The position numbers were made by a program, and so were the translations under genes. The notes beneath the pieces were generated by a model, which was given only the letters and a program-made list of their open reading frames with translations, ran no database searches and was not told where the DNA came from. Source: Siphonodentalium dalli (Eukaryota > Mollusca > Scaphopoda > Gadilida > Siphonodentaliidae). Taken from it: a DNA stretch of 64,000 nucleotides. Shown piece by piece: positions 1-12,415 of the stretch. The DNA is taken from contig CP136068.1 of NCBI GenBank assembly GCA_032622095.1, positions 164,815,465 through 164,879,464 of the forward strand, given 5' to 3'. Position 1 is the first letter of the stretch; each line of letters opens with the position of its first letter.

Positions 1-173
1 AATTAACAATAAAAAAACAATTCAGAAACAAAATATATTAAATTTAAAAAACATTAAATTCATATTCAAAAATAAAAAACAAAAATAAATAAAAACAAAA
101 TAATTACAAAAATGTCATGTTTCCGAAACAAAGCCATGGGACGAATGCCGCCAGTTGCGGGCTAACCTGCTAG
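1..173 (+). mobile_element. Helitron A0, 3' end only
   Basis: AT-rich tail identical in kind to the 3' end of the complete A units, cut by the window edge. The terminal hairpin is CCGCC-AGT-TGCGG, with one stem mismatch relative to the other units (CCGCC-AGT-GGCGG). It is followed by GCTAACCTGCTAG, with CTAG at 170-173. Confidence 0.8.
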
Positions 174-1285
174 TCTATACTATATATTTTGAGACTTCGT
201 ATATATATATGTATGTATGTACTTCATAGAATCCAAAACGCGTGTAAAGATTGAGCTCAAACTTCCTATGTAAGTGTCAAATCTCACCGACACGACCGTG
301 GTCGCGGTTTAGAGAAGCTCAGAGCACCCGTTCTCCAATCTCAAATCACCGCAAAGGCACGGCGGGGGTTAATCAAGTGATCATTTAATGAGCGTTTGTT
401 TTTGACGCATCTCTATAAAGAGCGTCTGTTTCCCATTCAACGTTATTCGCATCTGCGGAGTTATACGGGAACGCAAACGTTATCGCTCGAAATTTATTCC
501 CTGCGAGCACGGATGGCGCGCTTTGTTTTTACAGTATATAGTTATATACCGAAATCATCCCAGATAATCACGAATATAGCATCAGATTTCTCCCCAGATA
601 TACCGTTATAAAGCTACTGGAATCTGCCAATCTACGGGAAATTCCAGGGAATGCCGATTGAGCTCAAACTTGCTACCCACGGGAAGTGTCATATATATGA
701 GTGTGTCCTTTATAGACTCTAACCGATTGAGCTCAAACTTGCTAAATAAGAAAATAGCCCCCAAGCCGTAAATATCAACAACAACGATATTACTAAATAC
801 ACGTTTTCGGCAATGTGAGAGTTTTCGGGGGAGCCGTGATGCCAACAACAACGACCCGAAGCCCTGAATGCCAACAACAGATTCAATGCAATGTTATCTA
901 TTATGCAGAGAGATTTCACGACATTACGACGGGTACGGCAGACTCAAAATATTATGCAGACAGATTTCCCGACGGGAAGCGTTTGTTTTAAATTCAATGC
1001 AATGTTACCGTAGAGAGATTTCACGAAATAAAGAATGCGTTGTCTGTCGTTCCTAGGAAGGGGGGATTTCTACGGGTAAATTTTTCCGCCAGAAACAAAA
1101 AAAATAATTAAAACAATTTACAATTTAATTAAAACAATTTAAAATTAAAAAAAATTAACAATAAAAAAACAATTCAGAAACAAAATATATTAAATTTAAA
1201 AAACATTAAATTCATATTCAAAAATGTCATGTTTCTGAAACAAAGCCATGGGACGAATGCCGCCAGTGGCGGGCTAACCTGCTAG
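174..1285 (+). mobile_element. Helitron A1 (long A variant)
   Basis: Starts TCTATACTATATATTTTGAG directly after the CTAG of A0 and ends with hairpin plus CTAG at 1282-1285. At 1112 bp it is about 105 bp longer than most A units. The extra segment lies near 860-965 and is shared only with A5. It is followed directly by A2 with no B unit between, the only A-A junction in the window. A TA/TG microsatellite follows the 5' end. Confidence 0.85.
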
Positions 1286-2292
1286 TCTATACTATATATT
1301 TTGAGACTTCGTATATATATATGTGTGTGTGTGTACTTCATAGAATCCAAAACGCGTGTAAAGATTGAGCTCAAACTTCCTATGTAAGTGTCAAATCTCA
1401 CCGACACGACCGTGGTCGCGGTTTAGAGAAGCTCAGAGCACCCGTTCTCCAATCTCAAATCACCGCAAAGGCACGGCGGGGGTTAATCAAGTGATTATTT
1501 AATGAGCGTTTGTTTTTGACGCATCTCTATAAAGAGCGTCTGTTTCCCATTCAACGTTATTCGCATCTGCAGAGTTATACGGGAACGCAAACGTTATCGC
1601 TCGAAATTTATTCCCTGCGAGCACGGATGGCGCGCTTTGTTTTTACAGTATATACCGAAATCATCCCAGATAATCACGAATATAGCATCAGATTTCTCCC
1701 CAGATATACCGTTATAAAGCTACTGGAATCTGCCAATCTACGGGAAATTCCAGGGAATGCCGATTGAGCTCAAACTTGCTACCTACGGGAAGTGTCATAT
1801 ATATGAGTGTGTCCTTTATAGACTCTAACCGATTGAGCTCAAACTTGCTAAATAAGAAAATAGCCCCCAAGCCGTAAATATCAACAACAACGATATTACT
1901 AAATACACGTTTTCGGCAATGTGAGAGTTTTCGGGGAGCCGTGATGCCAACAACAACGACCCGAAGACAGATTTCCCGACGGGAAGCGTTTGTTTTAAAT
2001 TCAATGCAATATTATCGTAGAGAGATTTCACGAAACAAAGAATGCGTTGTCTGTCGTTCCTAGGAAGGGGGGATTTCTACGGGTAAATTTTTCCGCCAGA
2101 AACAAAAAATTTAATTAAAACAATTTACAATTTAATTAAAACAATTTAAAATTAAAAAAAATTAACAATAAAAAAACAATTCAGAAACAAAATATATTAA
2201 ATTTAAAAAACATTAAATTCATATTCAAAAATGTCATGTTTCTGAAACAAAGCCATGGGACGAATGCCGCCAGTGGCGGGCTAACCTGCTAG
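1286..2292 (+). mobile_element. Helitron A2
   Basis: 1007 bp. Starts TCTATACTATATATTTTGAG and has a (TG)n tract near 1323. Short direct repeats of GATTGAGCTCAAACTTGCT lie in the middle. It ends with CCGCC-AGT-GGCGG, GCTAACCTGCTAG. Confidence 0.85.
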
Positions 2293-3102
2293 TCTTCTCT
2301 TCTATATATTTTGAGAACTTTGTATTCGAGAGATAGCCCACACCCTCCGGACCTCAATGATATGATCGCGAATGAGTATTGATATACCCCACTAAACTTT
2401 GACAAACACCAGTAATGGTGTGTAGATCATTTACATATCTCTCCTATATATTTTGATACAATCTATCTAATTTACATATCTCTCTTATATATTTATGTTT
2501 GTGTGTGTGTTGTACTTCATACTAATCTACGATTCTCGACCGATCGAGACGAAACTTGATACGTGTTGTGTAGTTTGACCAGGCGGTGGTCGTTGTCGTA
2601 TTGGCGAGCCCGTGCGACGCCCGTGCATCGCATGCGCAGACGAGATCTCGGAAACGGGTGGAGCTATCGACTTGAAATTTGCTATGTGAATGTATCTTGC
2701 GCCGGGTACAAATTTTATCGGGTCGCCGAGCCCGTGCGACGCCCGTGCAGCGCATGCGCAGACGAGATCTCGGAAACGGGTGGAGCTATCGACTTGAAAT
2801 TTGCTATGTGAATGTATCTTGCGCCGGGTACAAATTTTATCGGGTCGCCGAGCCCGTGCGACGCCCGTGCAGCGCATGCGCAGACGAGATCTCGGAAACG
2901 GTGGAGCTATCGACTCGAAATTTGGCATGTGAATGTATCTTGCGCCAGGTACAAATTTTCATGCGCAGACCAGATCTCGGAAACTGGTGGAGCTACCGGG
3001 TACAAATTTTTCTTATTGAAACGCGTGGAGCTAAAAATTAAAAAAATATATATAAAAATGTCATGTTTCGGACAAGCCGCCGGTGGCGGGCTAACCTGCT
3101 AG
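2293..3102 (+). mobile_element. Helitron B1
   Basis: 810 bp. Starts TCTTCTCTTCTATATATTTTG and ends with hairpin CCGCC-GGT-GGCGG and GCTAACCTGCTAG. It shares the terminal motif with A units but has different internal sequence, including a 122-bp minisatellite with three copies. It resembles B4 in the 5' part (GAACTTTG, GATCGCGAATG). Confidence 0.85.
2602..2995 (+). repeat. 122-bp minisatellite in B1, 3 copies plus partial
   Basis: The monomer begins TCGCCGAGCCCGTGCGACG and contains the palindromic CATGCGCAGACGAGATCTCG region and a GGGTACAAATTTTATCGG end. The last full copy is slightly diverged (GGCATGTGAATG) and a truncated copy follows. The period of 122 is not a multiple of three, so open frames across it are not coding evidence. 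Confidence 0.9.
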
Positions 3103-4108
3103 TCTATACTATATATTTTGAGACTTCGTATATGTGTGTGTGTGTGTGTACTTCATAGAATCCAAAACGCGTGTAAAGATTGAGCTCAAACTTCCTATGT
3201 AAGTGTCAAATCCCACCGACACGACCGTGGTCGCGGTTTAGAGAAGCTCAGAGCACCCGTTCTCCAATCTCAAATCACCGCAAAGGCACGGCGGGGGTTA
3301 ATCAAGTGATTATTTAATGAGCGTTTGTTTTTGACGCATCTCTATAAAGAGCGTCTGTTTCCCATTCAACGTTATTCGCATCTGCAGAGTTATACGGGAA
3401 CGCAAACGTTATCGCTCGAAATTTATTCCCTGCGAGCACGGATGGCGCGCTTTGTTTTTACAGTATATACCGAAATCATCCCAGATAATCACGAATATAG
3501 CATCAGATTTCTCCCCAGATATACCGTTATAAAGCTACTGGAATCTGCCAATCTACGGGAAATTCCAGGGAATGCCGATTGAGCTCAAACTTGCTACCTA
3601 CGGGAAGTGTCATATAATATGAGTGTGTCCTTTATAGACTCTAACCGATTGAGCTCAAACTTGCTAAATAAGAAAATAGCCCCCAAGCCGTAAATATCAA
3701 CAACAACGATATTACTAAATACACGTTTTCGGCAATGTGAGAGTTTTCGGGGAGCCGTGATGCCAACAACAACGACCCGAAGACAGATTTCCCGACGGGA
3801 AGCGTTTGTTTTAAATTCAATGCAATGTTATCGTAGAGAGATTTCACGAAACAAAGAATGCGTTGTCTGTCGTTCCTAGGAAGGGGGGATTTCTACGGGT
3901 AAATTTTTCCGCCAGAAACAAAAAAATTAATTAAAACAATTTACAATTTAATTAAAACAATTTAAAATTAAAAAAAATTAACAATAAAAAAACAATTCAG
4001 AAACAAAATATATTAAATTTAAAAAACATTAAATTCATATTCCAAAATGTCATGTTTCTGAAACAAAGCCATGGGACGAATGCCGCCAGTGGCGGGCTAA
4101 CCTGCTAG
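3103..4108 (+). mobile_element. Helitron A3
   Basis: 1006 bp. Starts TCTATACTATATATTTTGAG with (TG)n near 3134 and ends CTAG at 4105-4108. It shares CATATAATATGAG near 3610 and TATTCCAAAATG near 4038 with A6, marking A3-B2 and A6-B5 as sister dimers. Confidence 0.85.
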
Positions 4109-5286
4109 TCTTCTCTTCTATATATATTTGAGAACTCCTTGTATTCGAGAGATAGCCCACACCCTCCGGACCTCAATGATATGATCGTGAATGAGTATTG
4201 ATATACCCCACTAAACTTTGACAAACACCAGTAATGGTGTGTAGATCATTTACATATCTCTCCTATATATTTTGATACAATCTATCTAATTTACATATCT
4301 CTCTTATATATTTATGTTTGTGTGTGTGTTGTACTTCATACAAATCTACGATTCTCGACCGATCGAGACGAAACTTGGTACGTGTGTGTAGTTTGACCAG
4401 GCGGTGGTCGTTGTCGTATTGGCGAGCCCGTGCAGCGCCCGTGCAGCGCATGCGCAGACGAGATCTCGGAAACGGGTGGAGCTATCGACTTGAAATTTGC
4501 TATGTGAATGTATCTTGCGCCGGGTACAAATTTTATCGGGTCGCCGAGCCCGTGCGACGCCCGTGCAGCGCATGCGCAGACGAGATCTCGGAAACGGGTA
4601 GAGCTATCGACTTGAAATTTGCTATGTGAATGTATCTTGCGCCGGGTACAAATTTTATCGGGTCGCCGAGCCCGTGCGACGCCCGTGCAGCGCATGCGCA
4701 GACGAGATCTCGGAAACGGGTGGAGCTATCGACTTGAAATTTGCTATGTGAATGTATCTTGCGCCGGGTACAAATTTTATCGGGTCGCCGAGCCCGTGCG
4801 ACGCCCGTGCAGCGCATGCGCAGACGAGATCTCGGAAACGGTGGAGCTATCGACTTGAAATTTGGCATATGAATGTATCTTGCGCCGGGTACAAATTTTA
4901 TCGGGTCGCCGAGCCCGTGCGACGCCCGTGCAGCGCATGCGCAGACGAGATCTCGGAAACGGGTAGAGCTATCGACTTGAAATTTGCTATGTGAATGTAT
5001 CTTGCGCCGGGTACAAATTTTATCGGGTCGCCGAGCCCGTGCGACGCCCGTGCAGCGCATGCGCAGACGAGATCTCGGAAACGGGTGGAGCTATCGACTT
5101 GAAATTTGCTATGTGAATGTATCTTGCGCCGGGTACAAATTTTCATGCGCAGACCAGATCTCGGAAACTGGTGGAGCTACCGGGTACAAATTTTTCTTAT
5201 TGAAACGCGTGGAGCTAAAAATTAAAAAAATATATATAAAAATGTCATGTTTCGGACAAGCCGCCGGTGGCGGGCTAACCTGCTAG
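4109..5286 (+). mobile_element. Helitron B2
   Basis: 1178 bp, the longest B unit because its internal minisatellite has six copies. Starts TCTTCTCTTCTATATATATTT and ends CCGCC-GGT-GGCGG, GCTAACCTGCTAG. Confidence 0.85.
4421..5195 (+). repeat. 122-bp minisatellite in B2, 6 copies plus partial
   Basis: Six near-identical 122-bp copies. The fourth is the GGCATATGAATG variant that is normally the last copy, so two sub-blocks (4+2) appear joined, consistent with unequal exchange inside the minisatellite. Confidence 0.9.
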
Positions 5287-6291
5287 TCTATACTATATAT
5301 TTTGAGACTTCGTATATGTGTGTGTGTGTGTGTACTTCATAGAATCCAAAACGCGTGTAAAGATTGAGCTCAAACTTCCTATGTAAGTGTCAAATCTCAC
5401 CGACACGACCGTGGTCGCGGTTTAGAGAAGCTCAGAGCACCCGTTCTCCAATCTCAAATCACCGCAAAGGCACGGCGGGGGTTAATCAAGTGATTATTTA
5501 ATGAGCGTTTGTTTTTGACGCATCTCTATAAAGAGCGTCTGTTTCCCATTCAACGTTATTCGCATCTGCAGAGTTATACGGGAACGCAAACGTTATCGCT
5601 CGAAATTTATTCCCTGCGAGCACGGATGGCGCGCTTTGTTTTTACAGTATATACCGAAATCATCCCAGATAATCACGAATATAGCATCAGATTTCTCCCC
5701 AGATATACCGTTATAAAGCTACTGGAATCTGCCAATCTACGGGAAATTCCAGGGAATGCCGATTGAGCTCAAACTTGCTACCTACGGGAAGTGTCATATA
5801 TATGAGTGTGTCCTTTATAGACTCTAACCGATTGAGCTCAAACTTGCTAAATAAGAAAATAGCCCCCAAGCCGTAAATATCAACAACAACGATATTACTA
5901 AATACACGTTTTCGGCAATGTGAGAGTTTTCGGGGAGCCGTGATGCCAACAACAACGACCCGAAGACAGATTTCCCGACGGGAAGCGTTTGTTTTAAATT
6001 CAATGCAATATTATCGTAGAGAGATTTCACGAAACAAAGAATGCGTTGTCTGTCGTTCCTAGGAAGGGGGGATTTCTACAGGTAAATTTTTCCGCCAGAA
6101 ACAAAAAAATTAATTAAAACAATTTACAATTTAATTAAAACAATTTAAAATTAAAAAAAATTAACAATAAAAAAACAATTCAGAAACAAAATATATTAAA
6201 TTTAAAAAACATTAAATTCATATTCCAAAATGTCATGTTTCTGAAACAAAGCCATGGGACGAATGCCGCCAGTGGCGGGCTAACCTGCTAG
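5287..6291 (+). mobile_element. Helitron A4
   Basis: 1005 bp. Starts TCTATACTATATATTTTGAG and ends with hairpin plus CTAG at 6288-6291. It differs from A2 and A3 by a few substitutions, for example TTTCTACAGGTAAA near 6075. Confidence 0.85.
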
Positions 6292-7100
6292 TCTTCTCTT
6301 CTATATATTTTGAGAACTCCTTGTATTCGAGAGATAGCCCACACCCTCCGGACCTCAATGATATGATCGTGAATGAGTATTGATATACCCCACTAAACTT
6401 TGACAAACACCAGTAATGGTGTGTAGATCATTTACATATCTCCTATATATTTTGATACAATCTATCTAATTTACATATCTCTCTTATATATTTATGTTTG
6501 TGTGTGTGTTGTACTTCATACAAATCTACGATTCTCGACCGATCGAGACGAAACTTGGTACGTGTGTGTAGTTTGACCAGGCGGTGGTCGTTGTCGTATT
6601 GGCGAGCCCGTGCGACGCCCTTGCAGCGCATGCGCAGACGAGATCTCGGAAACGGGTGGAGTTATCGACTTGAAATTTGCTATGTGAATGTATCTTGCGC
6701 CGGGTACAAATTTTATCGGGTCGCCGAGCCCGTGCGACGCCCGTGCAGCGCATGCGCAGACGAGATCTCGGAAACGGGTGGAGCTATCGACTTGAAATTT
6801 GCTATGTGAATGTATCTTGCGCCGGGTACAAATTTTATCGGGTCGCCGAGCCCGTGCGACGCCCGTGCAGCGCATGCGCAGACGAGATCTCGGAAACGGT
6901 GGAGCTATCGACTTGAAATTTGGCATATGAATGTATCTTGCGCCGGGTACAAATTTTCATGCGCAGACCAGATCTCGGAAACTGGTAGAGCTACTGGGTA
7001 CAAATTTTTCTTATTGAAACGCGTGGAGCTAAAAATTAAAAAAATATATATAAAAATGTCATGTTTCGGACAAGCCGCCGGTGGCGGGCTAACCTGCTAG
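6292..7100 (+). mobile_element. Helitron B3
   Basis: 809 bp. Starts TCTTCTCTTCTATATATTTTG and ends CTAG at 7097-7100. Three minisatellite copies. It shares GAACTCCTTG and GATCGTGAATG with B2 and B5. Confidence 0.85.
6601..6990 (+). repeat. 122-bp minisatellite in B3, 3 copies plus partial
   Basis: Three copies, the last of the GGCATATGAATG type, followed by the truncated CATGCGCAGACCAGATCTCG copy. Confidence 0.9.
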
Positions 7101-8213
7101 TCTATCTATACTATATATTTTGAGACTTCGTATATATGTGTGTGTGTACTTCATAGAATCCAAAACGCGTGTAAAGATTGAGCTCAAACTTCCTATGTAA
7201 GTGTCAAATCCCACCGACACGACCGTGGTCGCCGTTTAGAGAAGCTCAAGAGCACCCGTTCTCCAATCTCAAATCACCGCAAAGGCACGGCGGGGGTTAA
7301 TCAAGTGATTATTTAATGAGCGTTTGTTTTTGACGCATCTCTATAAAGAGCGTCTGTTTCCCATTCAACGTTATTCGCATCTGCAGAGTTATACGAGAAC
7401 GCAAACGTTATCGCTCGAAATTTATTCCCTGCGAGCACGGATGGCGCGCTTTGTTTTTACAGTATATACGGTATATACCGAAATCATCCCAGATAATCAC
7501 GAATATAGCATCAGATTTCTCTCCAGATATACCGTTATAAAGCTACTGGAATCTGCCAATCTACGGGAAATTCCAGGGAATGCCGATTGAGCTCAAACTT
7601 GCTTCCCACGGGAAGTGTCATATATATGAGTGTGTCCTTTATAGATTCGAACCGATTGAGCTCAAACTTGCTAAATAAGAAAATAGCCCCCAAGCCGTAA
7701 ATATCAACAACAACGATATTACTAAATACACGTTTTCGGCAATGTGAGAGTTTTCGGGGGGCCGTGATGCCAACAACAACGACCCGAAGCCCTGAATGCC
7801 AACAACAGATTCAATGCAATGTTATCTATTATGCAGAGAGATTTCACGACATTACGACGGGTACGGCAGACTCAAAATATTATGCAGACAGATTTCCCGA
7901 CGGGAAGCGTTTGTTTTAAATTCAATGCAATATTATCGTAGAGAGATTTCACGAAACAAAGAATGCGTTGTCTGTCGTTCCTAGGAAGGGGGGATTTCTA
8001 CGGGTAAATTTTTCCGCCAGAAACAAAAAATTTAATTAAAACAATTTACAATTTAATTAAAACAATTTAAAATTAAAAAAAATTAACAATAAAAAAACAA
8101 TTCAGAAACAAAATATATTAAATTTAAAAAACATTAAATTCATATTCAAAAATGTCATGTTTCTGAAACAAAGCCATGGGACGAATGCCGCCAGTGGCGG
8201 GCTAACCTGCTAG
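7101..8213 (+). mobile_element. Helitron A5 (long A variant)
   Basis: 1113 bp. The 5' end reads TCTATCTATACTATATATTT, with a four-base TCTA duplication at the extreme end. It carries the same roughly 105-bp extra segment as A1 (7785-7890). It ends with hairpin plus CTAG at 8210-8213. Confidence 0.85.
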
Positions 8214-9023
8214 TCTTCTCTTCTATATATTTTGAGAACTTTGTATTCGAGTGATAGCCCACACCCTCCGGACCTCAATGATATGATCGCGAATGAGTAT
8301 TGATATACCCCACTAAACTTTGACAAACACCAGTAATGGTGTGTAGATCATTTACATATCTCTCCTATATATTTTGATACAATCTATCTAATTTACATAT
8401 CTCTCTTATATATTTATGTTTGTGTGTGTGTTGTACTTCATACAAATCTACGATTCTCGACCGATCGAGACGAAACTTGATACGTGTTTTGTAGTTTGAC
8501 CAGGCGGTGGTCGTTGTCGTATTGGCGAGCCCGTGCGACGCCCGTGCAGCGCATGCGCAGACGAGATCTCGGAAACGGGTGGAGCTATCGACTTGAAATT
8601 TGCTATGTGAATGTATCTTGCGCCGGGTACAAATTTTATCGGGTCGCCGAGCCCGTGCGACGCCCGTGCAGCGCATGCGCAGACGAGATCTCGGAAACGG
8701 GTGGAGCTATCGACTTGAAATTTGCTATGTGAATGTATCTTGCGCCGGGTACAAATTTTATCGGGTCGCCGAGCCCGTGCGACGCCCGTGCAGCGCATGC
8801 GCAGACGAGATCTCGGAAACGGTGGAGCTATCGACTTGAAATTTGGCATGTGAATGTATCTTGCGCCAGGTACAAATTTTCATGCGCAGACCAGATCTCG
8901 GAAACTGGTGGAGCTACCGGGTACAAATTTTTCTTATTGAAACGCGTGGAGCTAAAAATTAAAAAAATATATATAAAAATGTCATGTTTCGGACAAGCCG
9001 CCGGTGGCGGGCTAACCTGCTAG
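8214..9023 (+). mobile_element. Helitron B4
   Basis: 810 bp. Starts TCTTCTCTTCTATATATTTTG, ends CTAG at 9020-9023, with three minisatellite copies. Closest to B1 by shared variants in the first 100 bp. Confidence 0.85.
8524..8910 (+). repeat. 122-bp minisatellite in B4, 3 copies plus partial
   Basis: Same arrangement as in B1, including the terminal GGCATGTGAATG variant copy with CGCCAGGTAC. Confidence 0.9.
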
Positions 9024-10029
9024 TCTATACTATATATTTTGAGACTTCGTATATGTGTGTGTGTGTGTGTACTTCATAGAATCCAAAACGCGTGTAACGA
9101 TTGAGCTCAAACTTCCTATGTAAGTGTCAAATCTCACCGACACGACCGTGGTCGCGGTTTAGAGAAGCTCAGAGCACCCGTTCTCCAATCTCAAATCACC
9201 GCAAAGGCACGGCGGGGGTTAATCAAGTGATTATTTAATGAGCGTTTGTTTTTGACGCATCTCTATAAAGAGCGTCTGTTTCCCATTCAACGTTATTCGC
9301 ATCTGCAGAGTTATACGGGAACGCAAACGTTATCGCTCGAAATTTATTCCCTGCGAGCACGGATGGCGCGCTTTGTTTTTACAGTATATACCGAAATCAT
9401 CCCAGATAATCACGAATATAGCATCAGATTTCTCCCCAGATATACCGTTATAAAGCTACTGGAATCTGCCAATCTACGGGAAATTCCAGGGAATGCCGAT
9501 TGAGCTCAAACTTGCTACCTACGGGAAGTGTCATATAATATGAGTGTGTCCTTTATAGACTCTAACCGATTGAGCTCAAACTTGCTAAATAAGAAAATAG
9601 CCCCCAAGCCGTAAATATCAACAACAACGATATTACTAAATACACGTTTTCGGCAATGTGAGAGTTTTCGGGGAGCCGTGATGCCAACAACAACGACCCG
9701 AAGACAGATTTCCCGACGGGAAGCGTTTGTTTTAAATTCAATGCAATGTTATCGTAGAGAGATTTCACGAAACAAAGAATGCGTTGTCTGTCGTTCCTAG
9801 GAAGGGGGGATTTCTACGGGTAAATTTTTCCGCCAGAAACAAAAAAATTAATTAAAACAATTTACAATTTAATTAAAACAATTTAAAATTAAAAAAAATT
9901 AACAATAAAAAAACAATTCAGAAACAAAATATATTAAATTTAAAAAACATTAAATTCATATTCCAAAATGTCATGTTTCTGAAACAAAGCCATGGGACGA
10001 ATGCCGCCAGTGGCGGGCTAACCTGCTAG
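9024..10029 (+). mobile_element. Helitron A6
   Basis: 1006 bp. Starts TCTATACTATATATTTTGAG and ends CTAG at 10026-10029. Nearly identical to A3. Confidence 0.85.
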
Positions 10030-11086
10030 TCTTCTCTTCTATATATATTTGAGAACTCCTTGTATTCGAGAGATAGCCCACACCCTCCGGACCTCAATGA
10101 TATGATCGTGAATGAGTATTGATATACCCCACTAAACTTTGACAAACACCAGTAATGGTGTGTAGATCATTTACATATCTCTCCTATATATTTTGATACA
10201 ATCTATCTAATTTACATATCTCTCTTATATATTTATGTTTGTGTGTGTGTTGTACTTCATACAAATCTACGATTCTCGACCGATCGAGACGAAACTTGGT
10301 ACGTGTGTGTAGTTTGACCAGGCGGTGGTCGTTGTCGTATTGGCGAGCCCGTGCGACGCCCGTGCAGCGCATGCGCAGACGAGATCTCGGAAACGGGTGG
10401 AGCTATCGACTTGAAATTTGCTATGTGAATGTATCTTGCGCCGGGTACAAATTTTATCGGGTCGCCGAGCCCGTGCGACGCCCGTGCAGCGCATGCGCAG
10501 ACGAGATCTCGGAAACGGGTGGAGCTATCGACTTGAAATTTGCTATGTGAATGTATCTTGCGCCGGGTACAAATTTTATCGGGTCGCCGAGCCCGTGCGA
10601 CGCCCGTGCAGCGCATGCGCAGACGAGATCTCGGAAACGGGTGGAGCTATCGACTTGAAATTTGCTATGTGAATGTATCTTGCGCCGGGTACAAATTTTA
10701 TCGGGTCGCCGAGCCCGTGCGACGCCCGTGCAGCGCATGCGCAGACGAGATCTCGGAAACGGGTGGAGCTATCGACTTGAAATTTGCTATGTGAATGTAT
10801 CTTGCACCGGGTACAAATTTTATCGGGTCGCCGAGCCCGTGCGACGCCCGTGCAGCGCATGCGCAGACGAGATCTCGGAAACGGGTGGAGCTATCGACTT
10901 GAAATTTGCTATGTGAATGTATCTTGCGCCGGGTACAAATTTTCATGCGCAGACCAGATCTCGGAAACTGGTGGAGCTACCGGGTACAAATTTTTCTTAT
11001 TGAAACGCGTGGAGCTAAAAATTAAAAAAATATATATAAAAATGTCATGTTTCGGACAAGCCGCCGGTGGCGGGCTAACCTGCTAG
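10030..11086 (+). mobile_element. Helitron B5
   Basis: 1057 bp with five minisatellite copies. Starts TCTTCTCTTCTATATATATTT and ends CCGCC-GGT-GGCGG, GCTAACCTGCTAG. Sister of B2 apart from copy number. Confidence 0.85.
10341..10985 (+). repeat. 122-bp minisatellite in B5, 5 copies plus partial
   Basis: Five copies of the canonical GCTATGTGAATG type with single changes (for example TTGCACCGGG near 10805), then the truncated copy. Confidence 0.9.
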
Positions 11087-12415
11087 TCTATACTATATAT
11101 TTTGAGACTTCGTATATGTGTGTGTGTGTGTGTACTTCATAGAATCCAAAACGCGTGTAAAGATTGAGCTCAAACTTCCTATGTAAGTGTCAAATCACAC
11201 CGACACGACCGTGGTCGCGGTTTAGGGAAGCTCAGAGCACCCGTTCTCCAATCTCAAATCACCGCAAAGGCACGGCGGGGGTTAATCAAGTGATTATTTA
11301 ATGAGCGTTTGTTTTTGACGCATCTCTATAAAGAGCGTCTGTTTCCCATTCAACGTTATTAGCATGCATCTGCAGAGTTATACGGGAACATTGAGTGCTT
11401 GCCTATGCGGGCAGATTTATTGGAGCTCTTACAACATCATTGTTATAGTATGTATGACACTTAGGTCAGGGCTTAGGGGGGGGGGTAGTTATAGGCATAA
11501 CGCTTCTCAGAAATCCCGGTTACAAACCAACACTCACAATTTCGTATTTATGCAAACGTTATCGCTCGAAATTTATTCCCTGCGAGCACGGATGGCGCGC
11601 TTTGTTTTTACAGTATATACCGAAATCATCCCAGATAATCAAGAATATAGCATCAGATTTCTCCCCAGATATACCGTTATAAAGCTACTGGAATCTGCCA
11701 ATCTATACTATATATTTTGAGAACTACGTATATATATATATATATGTATATATATGTGGGTACTTCGTAGAATCGAAAACGCGTGTAGGAACGGGCATCC
11801 CCACGGCAATGTCGGCTTATAAGACATCTTTACTACACATGACAGCCGATGGACAATTGGTCTCTATATATGTACCAAAATTACGCCGCGTTGGTGACTG
11901 GCAAATTCCAGGGAATGCCGATTGAGCTCAAACTTGCTACCTACGGGAAGTGTCATATATATGAGTGTGTCCTTTATAGACTCGAACCGATTGAGCTCAA
12001 ACTTGCTAAATATTGACTGGGAAATTCCAGGGAATGCCGATTGAGCTCAAACTTGCTACCTACGGGAAGTGTCATATATATGTGTGTGTCCTTTATAGAC
12101 TCGAACCGATTGAGCTCAAACTTGCTAAATACGGGAAGCGTCATGGACGGGTTCATTGAAAAAAAAAAATCGGGTAAAATTGAAAAACAAAATTAAATAG
12201 GCACAATTAACTCCTTGAAAAACCAAAAAAAATCGGGTAAAATTTAAAAACAAAAAATTCAATTAAAAAATTAAAAAAGCACAATTAACTCATTGAAAAA
12301 CAAAATAATTAACTCATTGCTGCAAATGCAGCACAAGTGTCTCGGAACCTGTTGCAATTGCTTTTTCGAACAAAGCCATGGGACGAATGCCGCCAGTGGC
12401 GGGCTAACCTGCTAG
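11087..12415 (+). mobile_element. Helitron A7, rearranged chimera
   Basis: 1329 bp between a normal TC start and a normal hairpin plus CTAG end. Two oddities are visible. A block of about 165 bp near 11388-11552 has no counterpart in other A units and includes a G10 run; it interrupts the segment between ATACGGGAAC and GCAAACGTTATCG. A second 5'-end-like motif (TCTATACTATATATTTTGAG) occurs internally at 11702, followed by new sequence and a duplicated GATTGAGCTCAAACTTGCT block. This looks like captured DNA plus a partial second element fused into one unit. Confidence 0.75.

Noticed and set aside
396-9768. Repeated 62-88 codon frames in the A Helitrons
   Set aside because: They start with TTG or GTG, vary with small indels, and have no motif. 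They are copied only because the unit is copied.
2602-10985. CRISPR-like array
   Set aside because: The 122-bp monomers are contiguous with no unique spacers, and the context is eukaryotic.
2522-11086. Open frames of 60-175 codons over the 122-bp repeats on both strands
   Set aside because: They are open because the minisatellite happens to lack stops in several frames. The period is not a multiple of three, the same peptides occur on both strands, and frames change with copy number.
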